Assembly: GCF_001509585.1 (NCBI RefSeq)
Contig: NZ_LNCI01000011.1
Span: 97,477-161,476, forward strand
Direction: 5' to 3'
From: Tropicimonas marinistellae
Lineage (GTDB): Bacteria; Pseudomonadota; Alphaproteobacteria; Rhodobacterales; Rhodobacteraceae
DNA length: 64,000 nucleotides
This document shows, in pieces, positions 8,672-17,825 of the stretch. The stretch's first letter is position 1, and each line of letters opens with the position of its first letter. Position numbers and translations under genes: made by a program. A model generated the notes under the pieces. That model searched no databases. It saw only the letters and a program-made list of their open reading frames with translations, and had not been told where the DNA came from.

Positions 8672-10902
8672 GTGAGCTCCACGCTGCTCGTATCGCGGCT
8701 GTTGGGTCCAACATGGAGCCGAACGACGCCGGGATCGCGCACCCATTCGACCGCCTCCAGTGTCGGAGCAATGGGATAGCGAAACTGATCGGCAAAAATA
8801 TCAAACACCACCTCGCGCCTTTCGCCCGCGCTCAGCCGCACCTGCTTGAAGTCGATCAGGAAGCGACCCGGCCGAACGACCCGTGCCACCGGATCGCTCG
8901 CGTAAAGCTGCACGGTTTCAACGACCTCGCCTGGCCCAGCATTCTCGACCGATAGCCGTAGTTGCACCCCCTGTCCGGCCGCCGCCTCGGTCATGGAAAG
9001 CTCGGGAGAGCCATAGTGCATTTTCCCGTAACCCAGCCCGAAACCGAAGGGAAAGCGCTTCACATCGTCCGACAGGTCGAGCCAGCCGGTGCGGAACTTG
9101 GCGAAGGTGCCGGGAAACGGGCGTCCGGTCGGATCGGCGTCGTACGACAATGGCACCTCACCCGGATGCGCAGGCAAGCTGACGGCAAGCCGCCCTGCGG
9201 GCACTGCCGCGCCAAAGAGAATGTCCGCCACGCCTTCCGGGCCGGCAATCCCGCCGTGCCAGGCGTAGAGCAATGCGTCGGCTTGATCCGAGAGAGTTCC
9301 GAGCGCCAGCGGCCGACCGGCGAAGACCACGACCACGAGCGGTGTACCGGTTTCGGCCAGCGCGTCGATCAACCGCCGTTGCGACGCGGGAATCTCGGGC
9401 GCTAGCAGCGAGGATGACTCGCCGGCATGTTCCTTCGCCTCCCCCACGCAGGCGACGACCACATCGGATGCACGGGCTGCGGCGCGGGCATCTCTCAGCT
9501 TCTCCGTTTCGCTTCGCGGGTCCGACTCGACGGTCACGCCATGCACATTGAGACGCTGCGCCAGCCAGGGTTCGTCAACGATATCCGCCCCCCAAGCCAC
9601 GACCGGCGCCCGCCCGGTCAAGGCCTCAACAGCGCTGTCGAGCGGCACCACGTCCTCCGCCCGGCCGGAGACCGACCAGGTGCCGAGCATGTTCGCGCGA
9701 TCGGCAGCGAAGGGGCCGACGAGTGCGACCTTCGCCGACGACGAAAGCGGGAGGAGATCGTCGTTCTTCAAGAGCACGGCGGAACGCGCGGCGGCCTTGC
9801 GTGCGAGTTTGCGCCCATCCCGCCGCGACGGGGCGGCGGGCACCCCTGACAGCCCGCGGTACGGATCGGCAAGCAGGCCAAGCCGTGCCTTGAACGTCAG
9901 AACCCGGCGACAGGCGCGATCAACGAGACCGGCAACCTGATCTGCACTCAGCGATAGTCCGGCCTCGGGGGCCTCCAACCCGTCGCGAACGAGTGTTGGC
10001 AGGTGCGAAAGATAGTCTTCGCCGACCATGTCCATGTCGACGCCGGCATGGAGCGCGCGCGCGACACCCACCGGCGCCGCTCCAAGCCCATGCGGCGTGA
10101 GTTCCTTGACCCCAGTGTAGTCGGACACCACGAGTCCATCGAACCCGGCCGCCCCACGCAACCATCCTTCGATTAGCGCGCCATTGGCGTGCATCGGCAT
10201 CTTGTTCACCGCGTTGAAGGCGACCATGACGCTCCCGGCCCCTTCTGTAATTCCGGCCGCGAAAGGTGGCAGGTAGATCGACAACAAATCCTCCCAGGCG
10301 AGGCTCACATTGTCGTAGTCGCGCCCGCTTTGCGGCGCACCATAGGCAACGAAGTGCTTCAGGCAGGCCGCGACCTTTCCCGGCGCCCCCAATTCCGCCC
10401 CTTGAAATCCGCGGGTGGCCGCGGCGGCGATACGGGCTGAAAGCAACGGGTCTTCGCCCGGGCTTTCGGCCACACGGCCCCAGCGGGCGTCGCGGGAGAC
10501 GTCGATCATGGGCGCGAAGACCTGGTGCAGACCTTCTGATGCGGCTTCTGCGGCCGCGAAAGCTGCCGTTTCCTCGATCAGGTCGAGATCCCAGCTACAG
10601 GCAAGTGCGATATTGAGCGGAAAGACCGTCCGGTGTCCGTGGATCACATCCTCGGCGAAGAACAACGGGATCCCCAGTCGAGAACCCGCCAGTGCACGCT
10701 CTTGCATCGCGCGGGCCGACTCCAGCGACTTGGTACCGAATATCGCCCCGGCTTGCCCGGCATCGAGACGCCGGGCCAACGGAGTGTGCTGCGCAGCACC
10801 GGTTACCAGCCCCTCCCCGGCCGCCAGCAAATTTAACTGACCGATTTTCTCGGCAAGCGTCATCTCGGCCATGAGCCGTTCGACAATTTCCTGATCGTCC
10901 AT
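8659..10902 (-). CDS. bglX: GH3 beta-glucosidase, BglX-like, cytoplasmic
   Basis: This 747-aa enzyme has the GH3 N-terminal barrel (about 1-320), the second sandwich domain and the C-terminal fibronectin-III-like domain, in the BglX order. The catalytic nucleophile Asp lies in GLVVSDYTGV. Other marks are FFAEDVIHGHRTVFP and KHFVAYGAPQSGRDYDNV. E. coli BglX carries a signal peptide; this one starts directly with MDDQEIVERLM, so it should act in the cytoplasm. Its neighbours suggest it trims sophoro-oligosaccharides made by the GH144 enzyme. The ATG has AGGA 8 nt upstream and lies 24 nt after the ABC transporter stop. Confidence 0.9.
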   Translation of the reverse strand: MDDQEIVERLMAEMTLAEKIGQLNLLAAGEGLVTGAAQHTPLARRLDAGQAGAIFGTKSLESARAMQERALAGSRLGIPLFFAEDVIHGHRTVFPLNIALACSWDLDLIEETAAFAAAEAASEGLHQVFAPMIDVSRDARWGRVAESPGEDPLLSARIAAAATRGFQGAELGAPGKVAACLKHFVAYGAPQSGRDYDNVSLAWEDLLSIYLPPFAAGITEGAGSVMVAFNAVNKMPMHANGALIEGWLRGAAGFDGLVVSDYTGVKELTPHGLGAAPVGVARALHAGVDMDMVGEDYLSHLPTLVRDGLEAPEAGLSLSADQVAGLVDRACRRVLTFKARLGLLADPYRGLSGVPAAPSRRDGRKLARKAAARSAVLLKNDDLLPLSSSAKVALVGPFAADRANMLGTWSVSGRAEDVVPLDSAVEALTGRAPVVAWGADIVDEPWLAQRLNVHGVTVESDPRSETEKLRDARAAARASDVVVACVGEAKEHAGESSSLLAPEIPASQRRLIDALAETGTPLVVVVFAGRPLALGTLSDQADALLYAWHGGIAGPEGVADILFGAAVPAGRLAVSLPAHPGEVPLSYDADPTGRPFPGTFAKFRTGWLDLSDDVKRFPFGFGLGYGKMHYGSPELSMTEAAAGQGVQLRLSVENAGPGEVVETVQLYASDPVARVVRPGRFLIDFKQVRLSAGERREVVFDIFADQFRYPIAPTLEAVEWVRDPGVVRLHVGPNSRDTSSVELTWQT

Positions 10903-10926
10903 GTGGCAGTCCTGCCTGCTGAACCC

Positions 10927-12852
10927 CTACTCGGCCGCGTGGCGGGCGGCGGAATATCCCGACGACAGGATCGGGCAAAGCTGCCCAACCCCCTTGCGGA
11001 TTTCGAGCACCGACGAATAGAACGGCTCGCCATCCGGGTCATGTGGCACGGTTTCGCCGTGCAGCACCGCGAGAATCGCGGTCTCGGGCAAGCACTCGCA
11101 CAGGGTGAGGTGGAAGTCTACCACGGCATTCGTGTCGAGCGCGGAGGTCGCTTCGTCCAGCAGCAGGACCTGTGGCTTTGCCAGTAAAATACGCGCCAGC
11201 ACCAGCCGTTGTTTCTGCCCGCCGGAGAATACGTCCCGCCAGGTTTTGCCCTGATAGAGTTCGTCCTCCAGACAATGTACGAAATCGCCCAGCCCAACGC
11301 GCGAAAGCGCTTGCGCCGCAGAAATGTCGGAATGCTGCTCGGGGTGATCGGGGTAGGTGACCAGCGCTTTCAGGCTCAGCCTGTCCGGCAGATCCGGTTC
11401 CTGTCCGGCAAAAAACAACCGGGCTTCGTCACGCAGTGCGACCCGTCCCTCTCCATAGGGCCAGAGCCCGGCAACGGCCTTGAGCAGGCTACTCTTGCCA
11501 CATCCGTTCTGGCCTCTCAGATAGACGCGATCACCGGCGCGCAGCTGGAGGCGCGGAACGCTCAGAAAGGCGGGGGCATCATGGCCACGGTGGCGCAAAA
11601 CGAGCCCGCCCGCATCCAGAAGCGGCCCCGTGTCGGTACGCGGGCGCTCAAACCGGCTCACGCCCGTTTCCGCGTAGAAGGCTTGCCGCGACTGCACGCG
11701 CTCGATGGCCCGCGCCACCTCGGTCAAGCGCGACGCGTTGGCTTTCAATGTCGCTATGGCCGGCATGACGTTGATGAACCAGGAGACGTCGCCAATGAGT
11801 TCCGCCGTCAGTTCACTGTTCGCGGCGAAGTCGCGGAAACTCAGATGCCCGGCCATAAAGGACGGCAGCGCTGGCAAATAGGCCAACAGGCGCGACGAGA
11901 GGAAACCGTACATGTTCGTGAACAGCATCATCGCGGCGTCGAGCTTGTTCTGGCGCCCCCATGTCCGGTCGACCGCGCCGTAGAGCCGTGAGTTGATGCG
12001 GCTTTGAGCCCGTTCGCCCCGCGAGGCGGCCATCTGGCTCACCCGGTTCATCATCACGCCCATCTCGCCACGCCACGCACCGTCGCGTCGCTGACGCTGT
12101 AGGTTCAGCCGCTCAAGGATCTTTCCGAGAAGCCAGGCCACATAGGTGATGCAGGGAACGTAGATTGCGACAAGGGCCAGTGCCAGTATCGCCGTCCCGT
12201 AGTCTCCCGGCGCAAGGTTAACCACACCGGCAAGCTGCGGGCCAACCCAGCTTTCCAGTGCTTCGTTGGCACGCGCGCCCCAGCGATCGAGGAAGGGTAC
12301 GGGTTGGCTACGCTCGATGAGCGCCGACGAAATGAAGTAGATCGACGTCACTGCACCCCAGAGCCCCATCGCCAGTCCAATCACGCCGCCGTAGAGGCCG
12401 CTGGAGCATTCGTCGATGCGTTGGTCGATGGCATCGGGCATCCTGCTCGTGCCTCCCGCCTCTGAGCGGTCGCTCATCAGATCGAATGCGACACGCTCGT
12501 CTGCCAGTATCGCGCCATTGAACCGGCCGACAAGCCAGCCACGCGCACGCCGGTGTAGCGTGGTCGAAACGAAGTGCCGTAGCGCCACGCCCGAAGTCCG
12601 CGCCGCGAAGATCGCCAGGTAGGCGGCGGCGGCCATCAACACCACCCGTGCCGGTTTCGCTCCTGAGTCGATGGAATGGAAATTCGCAAGCGACGCGAGA
12701 AAATCCGCGCTTGCCATCGCGACCCAAACGCTCGACTTGCTGAGCAACGTGGTCATCGCAATCACGACTGCGGTGAGCAACCACGCTTCCCGCCAGCGTT
12801 CGGAAACCCAATAGGCCCCGAGCAGTCCCCAGAATCCCGTAAGACTTTTCAC
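10927..12852 (-). CDS. SbmA/YddA-like ABC transporter, fused membrane and ATPase domains
   Basis: This roughly 641-aa half-transporter has an SbmA/BacA-type membrane domain followed by an ABC ATPase, like E. coli YddA and mycobacterial Rv1819c. The ATPase shows Walker A GQNGCGKSS, signature FSGGQKQR and Walker B VLLLDEATSALD. The GTG at 12852 is preferred because GAGG lies 8 nt upstream; the longer frame adds a basic leader without support. Relatives take up peptides, cobalamin or antibiotics, and some are thought to export. In this operon it may move glucan fragments or something unrelated. The substrate cannot be read from the sequence. Confidence 0.8.
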   Translation of the reverse strand: MKSLTGFWGLLGAYWVSERWREAWLLTAVVIAMTTLLSKSSVWVAMASADFLASLANFHSIDSGAKPARVVLMAAAAYLAIFAARTSGVALRHFVSTTLHRRARGWLVGRFNGAILADERVAFDLMSDRSEAGGTSRMPDAIDQRIDECSSGLYGGVIGLAMGLWGAVTSIYFISSALIERSQPVPFLDRWGARANEALESWVGPQLAGVVNLAPGDYGTAILALALVAIYVPCITYVAWLLGKILERLNLQRQRRDGAWRGEMGVMMNRVSQMAASRGERAQSRINSRLYGAVDRTWGRQNKLDAAMMLFTNMYGFLSSRLLAYLPALPSFMAGHLSFRDFAANSELTAELIGDVSWFINVMPAIATLKANASRLTEVARAIERVQSRQAFYAETGVSRFERPRTDTGPLLDAGGLVLRHRGHDAPAFLSVPRLQLRAGDRVYLRGQNGCGKSSLLKAVAGLWPYGEGRVALRDEARLFFAGQEPDLPDRLSLKALVTYPDHPEQHSDISAAQALSRVGLGDFVHCLEDELYQGKTWRDVFSGGQKQRLVLARILLAKPQVLLLDEATSALDTNAVVDFHLTLCECLPETAILAVLHGETVPHDPDGEPFYSSVLEIRKGVGQLCPILSSGYSAARHAAE

Positions 12853-13304
12853 TACCGCTGCCTCTTGTGGCGCCAACACACGTCCACACCATCCCAGGAC
12901 AACACTCGGTCGCCTGAGGGGCCGATTTGGCACCTTTTTTTGATTTTTTGCGGCTGCTTTGCGTATTTTTCTTGCTTCGCAGCCTGTCTTGCCAAGGCAG
13001 GATAGCCATTGTTTGGATCGGCAGTAAACCGCCGATGCATTCCGGGCGTTCACGATTCGCTACGCAGATGTCAGAGTGTCGCCCTGCTACAACGGTGTGT
13101 CAGCATGGGCACGCGGCACCTTTTTGGACGGCGCGGCCGGTTGCCTAGCAACACGCAGCGAGCGCCTCGCTCGTAGCTCCCATCACGGCATTGGGCCGCG
13201 CGCATGGCGTTCATGCGTGGGGCCATGGCGTGCACGCGGCTTGCGCGCCGAAAGGCCGGTCCCTACAACGGGAGCATATTTTGATTTTTGATATGGAGTT
13301 TGAG

Positions 13305-14189
13305 ATGAGCCTTGTGAAAACACTGGCCAAGGTCGCCGCAGGCGTGGTCGTTGCCAAAGCCGTGAAGGGGGCCGTGAGCGGCGGTCAACCGCGGCGCGGT
13401 GGCGCAACCCGGGCGTCGACCGGTGGCGGACTCGAAGACATTCTTGGCGAGATGCTCGGCAGTGGGAACACATCCTCGCGCAATACTCGCGGGGGCGGAC
13501 TTGAAGACATGCTTGGTCAAGTGCTGGGCGGCGGCGGCGCCACGTCGCGCACCTCAAGCGGCGGCGGCCTGGAGGACATGCTTGGCCAGGTCCTCGGCGG
13601 GGGCACGCCGACCTCGCGAGGCGCACAGGGCGGCAGCCTTCAGGATATGCTGGGCCAGGTGTTGTCCGGGCGCGCCGGACCGGCAGCAGCCGGCGGTGGC
13701 CTCGGCGGTATGCTCGATGAGTTGAGCCAGCTTTCCCGCCCCGGTGAGTCCCGCGGCGCGACCGGTGGTTTTGGCGACCTGCTCAATCAATCTCTCGAAC
13801 GCTTCGACGAGCCCGCGACTACTCCGACCGCCGAACAAGAAGAACTGGCCGGTGTCCTGTTGCGGGCAATGATCCAATCCGCCAAGGCCGATGGACAGAT
13901 CGACGCCGGCGAGAAAAGCCGCTTGCTGGAAAAGCTCGGCGACGTGAGCCAGGAGGAAATGGAGTTCGTCAACGCGGAGTTGAAGCGGCCGGTGGATGTG
14001 GTCGCTCTGGCGCGTTCGGTTCCCCGCGGAGCCGAGCAACAGGTCTACATGGTTTCCGCAATGGCAATCGACCTCGACCAGCGGGCGGAAGCGCAATACC
14101 TGGCCGATCTGGCCGGCGCGCTCAGACTCGACGGTCGTACCGTGAACGCGATCCATGACCGGATGGGCGTGCAACGCATCTTCGGTTGA
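13305..14189 (+). CDS. TerB-fold DUF533 protein with tandem Gly-rich repeats
   Basis: This 294-aa protein ends in a DUF533 / TerB-like helical domain (about 175-294), with AMIQSAKADGQIDAGEKSRL as the family hallmark, as in YebE. Before it lie four or five tandem units of about 23 aa, each of the form GGGLEDMLGQVLGGG plus a Ser/Thr linker. The N-terminus (VKTLAKVAAGVVVAKAVKG) is amphipathic or weakly membrane-seeking. The ATG at 13305 has GGAG 6 nt upstream. The family has no settled function; YebE in E. coli belongs to the envelope stress response. Confidence 0.8.
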   Translation: MSLVKTLAKVAAGVVVAKAVKGAVSGGQPRRGGATRASTGGGLEDILGEMLGSGNTSSRNTRGGGLEDMLGQVLGGGGATSRTSSGGGLEDMLGQVLGGGTPTSRGAQGGSLQDMLGQVLSGRAGPAAAGGGLGGMLDELSQLSRPGESRGATGGFGDLLNQSLERFDEPATTPTAEQEELAGVLLRAMIQSAKADGQIDAGEKSRLLEKLGDVSQEEMEFVNAELKRPVDVVALARSVPRGAEQQVYMVSAMAIDLDQRAEAQYLADLAGALRLDGRTVNAIHDRMGVQRIFG

Positions 14190-14215
14190 CGTCCACTATT
14201 GCATTGCACGTCGCC

Positions 14216-14243
14216 AAAAAGTGTGGACCACGCCATCGTGGTC
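14216..14243 (-). terminator. intrinsic terminator after the tyrosine-kinase gene
   Basis: GACCACG and CGTGGTC form a perfect 7-bp stem with a CCAT loop. On the minus strand it is followed by a TTTTT tract, about 85 nt after the end of the Wzc-like gene. Confidence 0.55.
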
Positions 14244-14327
14244 GCCCAGTGCGCAGCTTGACCACTTCTGGCGCCTCGTAACAGCGGCTACCGCCAGAAG
14301 CCCTCACATCTCTGACACGCGGACCGT

Positions 14328-16472
14328 CTACGTCGTGTAATACTTGCTCGCACCCTTCGCGGCGTAGGCGCCATACCGCTGCCCATGTCCATAGGCTTGC
14401 ATTCGCTTGGTATCGATATTCGTCAGCACGAGGCCGTCGGGAGACAAGCCCGCCAGTCGGAGTTGGGCCAGCGCGTCCCGCACCTGCACGCGGCGCGTCG
14501 AATCCCATTGAACGGCGAACAGTATTGAATCCGCATACTGGCCGACGACCCGCGCATCGGGAACAAGCAGCAACGGCGGTGTGTCGATCAGGATGACGTC
14601 ATAGGCCTCCCGGGCAACATCCATCAGGCACCCGAACGCCTGCGAAGACAGGATGTCGACGGGGTTCGCCGAGGTTTCAGCGCTGAGCAGGATGTCGATG
14701 CCAAGCGTGGTGTGGCTCTGGACGGCCTCCAGCAACCCCGCCTCTCCCGACATGACAGAAAGCAGCGAATGCTCTGGCGGCTCGGGGAAGATCTCGGCGA
14801 ACGCCCGGCGACGGACATCGCCCTCCACGAGCAGCACGGCCTTGCCCAACCCTGCGAAGTGGTGCGCGAGTGCAACCGACGTGACGGTTTTTCCCTCCCC
14901 GGGAACCGAGGAGGTGACGATAATGACGCGTGGAGGCGAGTCGATCGACGAGAACTGCAACGATGTTCGCAGTCCGCGCACGGCTTCTGCTGGTGCCGAT
15001 CCTGGCTTGCCGACCACGTAGGAGATGAGATCGATGCGCGACTTGCCCGGGATCTGCGGGATCTGCCCCAAGACGGGCAGGCCGGTGTCGTTCTCCAGCG
15101 TTTCGCCGAGCCGGTAGGTGTCATTGATCCGGTCACGCAACAAAACGATACCGCATCCGACCAGGAAAGCGAAGAAACCCATGGTCACGACGACCTTCGG
15201 GCTGTTCGGCGCAATCTGAATACCCTCGAAGGCAGGCGTCAATATTCGCGCGGAGGCCTGCGCGAACCCCTCCTTGACCGACGCTTCCTTCAGACGCGCG
15301 AGAAAATACTCATAGATCAGACGGTCGGCTTCAGCTTCTCGTTCCAGTTGTCGCAGTTCGACGTATTCTCTCGACTGGCGGTCGATCGTTTCCTGCTGAC
15401 GGTCGAGCGAAGTCTGCAAACTGGCGACCTGATCGCGCTGTCGGTTCAGGCGCACGTCAACGGTCTGGAGGGCCTTTTCGAACGTATCGGAGAACGCAGC
15501 GACGGCCTCTTCGGACGATTCATCCACGCTTCCCCGCAAGCTGCGACCCGTGGCAGCTGAATAGGCCGTCGCCTGTTGCGAAAGCGAGCCCGACGCCTGC
15601 GCCGCGACCATCTGTTCCTTTTTTGCCTCGAGATCGCGCATTTCGCGCTCGGCACTCTCCACCCGCTCCCGAAGGGTCTTCAACTGGAAGTTCAACGCGG
15701 AGAGCGTCTCTTCGTTTTGCAGGTCTGCCTTTGCCCGGAACTCCTCAATCCGTCGCGACGCAGCTTCGAGGTCAGACTTCAGCGCCGTTGTTTCGTCCGA
15801 CAGCCAGTTCTTCGCTTCGCGCGTACGCTCGAAGCGTACCTCGATCTGATCCCGAATATAGAGATCTGCGAGTGTGTTGGACATGAGCGCCGCGCGCTCG
15901 GCATCCGTGTCGGTAACGGAGATATCCAGCAGGTTCGACCAGTCTGGATTGATAACCGAGATACTGTCGCGCACATCGCTTGCAATTTCATAGAGCAACT
16001 TCTCGTCGCTTGGCCTCGGCTCGCCGGATCCATCCGAAGTCCCGCCCGCGCGATTATCGCCAACAGCACCTTCGGTACCGGATTCAATGTAGGGATTGAA
16101 GTCGGGGTCATTCAGCAGGTCAAGTTCCAGGACCAGCTTTTCCGCCAGGTTGTAGGACTCGATCACCCCGATTTCCGTGATCAGGTTGGCCTGGTTCCAC
16201 AGGTCGGTGCCGGCAGTCAGCGACGGAAGACCGGCAACCGTCGTTTCTTCACCCTCCAGCTTGATCGTCGACGTTGCCTTGTAGATCGGCGTCGCGAGTA
16301 TCTCGGCGTTCACGAACCCGACGATCAATCCGAGTAAGGTAATCGCCATGATCAACAGGCGACCGCGCCAGAGGGCCAGTACGTTGGAGAAGTAGTCGAC
16401 CTCGCTGTCTTCACCAGGAGTCATGATCCGCTTCACCGGCCCGTCCGCGATGAGACGGTTGAGTTGGTTCAT
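14328..16472 (-). CDS. Wzc/ExoP-type polysaccharide co-polymerase and tyrosine kinase
   Basis: This 714-aa protein joins a Wzz chain-length domain (first membrane segment about 35-58, coiled coil about 215-390, second membrane segment near 430) to a bacterial tyrosine kinase. The kinase has Walker A SSVPGEGKT (about residue 520), a Walker A' motif VLLVEGDVRR and Walker B VILIDTPPLL. The C-terminus is Tyr-rich (YGHGQRYGAYAAKGASKYY), the usual autophosphorylation cluster. Such proteins control assembly and export of exopolysaccharide. No Wzx, Wzy or Wza gene lies nearby, so its glycan is not identified. The next gene upstream, in the same direction, is the PqqD-HprK fusion, 162 nt away. Confidence 0.9.
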   Translation of the reverse strand: MNQLNRLIADGPVKRIMTPGEDSEVDYFSNVLALWRGRLLIMAITLLGLIVGFVNAEILATPIYKATSTIKLEGEETTVAGLPSLTAGTDLWNQANLITEIGVIESYNLAEKLVLELDLLNDPDFNPYIESGTEGAVGDNRAGGTSDGSGEPRPSDEKLLYEIASDVRDSISVINPDWSNLLDISVTDTDAERAALMSNTLADLYIRDQIEVRFERTREAKNWLSDETTALKSDLEAASRRIEEFRAKADLQNEETLSALNFQLKTLRERVESAEREMRDLEAKKEQMVAAQASGSLSQQATAYSAATGRSLRGSVDESSEEAVAAFSDTFEKALQTVDVRLNRQRDQVASLQTSLDRQQETIDRQSREYVELRQLEREAEADRLIYEYFLARLKEASVKEGFAQASARILTPAFEGIQIAPNSPKVVVTMGFFAFLVGCGIVLLRDRINDTYRLGETLENDTGLPVLGQIPQIPGKSRIDLISYVVGKPGSAPAEAVRGLRTSLQFSSIDSPPRVIIVTSSVPGEGKTVTSVALAHHFAGLGKAVLLVEGDVRRRAFAEIFPEPPEHSLLSVMSGEAGLLEAVQSHTTLGIDILLSAETSANPVDILSSQAFGCLMDVAREAYDVILIDTPPLLLVPDARVVGQYADSILFAVQWDSTRRVQVRDALAQLRLAGLSPDGLVLTNIDTKRMQAYGHGQRYGAYAAKGASKYYTT

Positions 16473-16634
16473 AGCGTTTCCGCTTTTTTTTCATTGACTG
16501 CTCTTTGCGCGCGACGTTAGCGACTCGATTGTGTCAATGGTAGGGAAAAACTCTGTTTCCCTGGCCTGAAACCGGATCTCGTGGCCCGCGAAGCCCACAA
16601 CCAGGATGACAACGGTGGCACCTGTCGGCGAACG

Positions 16635-17765
16635 CTAGCCGTGCTCCCGACCGGCCACTTCGAACACGTCAGCGCACAGTCGCAGGGCAGTCGAACTCCC
16701 TCCATAGGTGATGCGGAAGGCCGGCACGGAATTGCAGAGCGAAGCGAGCGGCTCGATGCTGTCCGAAATACGCACGAGATCGCTCCCGGACCCAAGCAAT
16801 CCGATCAGAGCATGTTCCGGCGCAATCCGTTCGGCGGCGGCCACCGCGTCAGGAGAATACGTTGGAAAGAGGATCGCGCCGACGCGTAACTTGCTCCCTG
16901 CTGCCACCGCCGTCGACGGAACACAGTAGTCTAGTCCAAGGGCAGCGCCGAGGTCCGAAACGCTTTGGGGTGCCCGCAACGCTGGTTCAGCACTGCGATC
17001 CAGTTTCACCGAAGCTGCCGCGGGAACGGCGCACACGCCACACCCATCCCGCAACAGAGGGATCAGATCGTCGCCAACATGGTCCCAGCCAGCCATCGCG
17101 AGTTCTAGCGCAAGGGTGGTTTTGCCGCTGCCGGATGGCCCGGCGATAACCATGCAGACCCCCGCCTGTGCCACACAGGACGCATGAAGCAGCGCGGCCG
17201 TGGCACTTCGGCCGGCGAGGCTGGCAATAACCTCTCGCAAGACAAGATGGCGAAGCTGGTCGTGATCAAGTCCGGAGCGGTGGACATCCCCGTCGCTGAT
17301 CACCACGAAATCATCCCATCCCCCGACGGCCTCGATCGTACATCCGGAGACATCGCTTGAGGCTACCTCGTAGGGTGCGAGCACTGCCGAAACTTGATCG
17401 AGCAGAATACGGAAGGGGCTACGCACGGTGCAGGTACGCCCATCCAACGCGAATGTCCGGCTCAGCATTTCCGCCGGATTCGGGCGTTTCACGTCAGTCG
17501 CGGGGTCTTCAAACGCCTCCGCCAAGAACAATCCGGCCGAGTCCCAATCGTCCAGCGTTGCACGCACCAGTGACAAGGCATCAACGGCGTTCAATTCCCC
17601 ATCCTTTGAGAGACGCGCAGCGAGGCTGGCTTCCGTTTCACCGCAGCGAAGTCCGGTCAGAATATCCAGCCCGACGGCATTCGAAATAACAGTTGCCCCG
17701 GAAATCCGCGATCGAATGAGAACGCTGCTTCCCAAGTCATAGGTTTCGAGCTCAAATGGCGGCAT
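16635..17765 (-). CDS. PqqD-like domain fused to HPr-kinase-like domain
   Basis: This 376-aa protein begins with a PqqD-like domain (about 1-85; SNAVGLDILTGLRCGETEAS), which in peptide-modification systems binds leader peptides. An HprK/P-type kinase domain follows, with P-loop GPSGSGKTT near residue 210 and VGDDLIPL downstream, the usual HprK acidic motif. Related separate PqqD and HprK proteins occur in the 'HPr-rel-A' gene sets, and HprK-like kinases phosphorylate some lasso peptides. It lies 59 nt after a small peptide gene and before the tyrosine-kinase gene, all in the same direction. The domains are clear; the substrate is not. Confidence 0.8.
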   Translation of the reverse strand: MPPFELETYDLGSSVLIRSRISGATVISNAVGLDILTGLRCGETEASLAARLSKDGELNAVDALSLVRATLDDWDSAGLFLAEAFEDPATDVKRPNPAEMLSRTFALDGRTCTVRSPFRILLDQVSAVLAPYEVASSDVSGCTIEAVGGWDDFVVISDGDVHRSGLDHDQLRHLVLREVIASLAGRSATAALLHASCVAQAGVCMVIAGPSGSGKTTLALELAMAGWDHVGDDLIPLLRDGCGVCAVPAAASVKLDRSAEPALRAPQSVSDLGAALGLDYCVPSTAVAAGSKLRVGAILFPTYSPDAVAAAERIAPEHALIGLLGSGSDLVRISDSIEPLASLCNSVPAFRITYGGSSTALRLCADVFEVAGREHG

Positions 17766-17825
17766 ACCGCACCCGCGGCCGTCAAGAACAAGTACGGTCG
17801 CCGGAAGCGCCGCCTGTCCGCGGCC

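Noticed and set aside
12927..12975. T-rich stretches upstream of the ABC transporter
   Set aside because: They looked like a terminator, but no stem is found before the T runs. They are more likely part of a promoter region.
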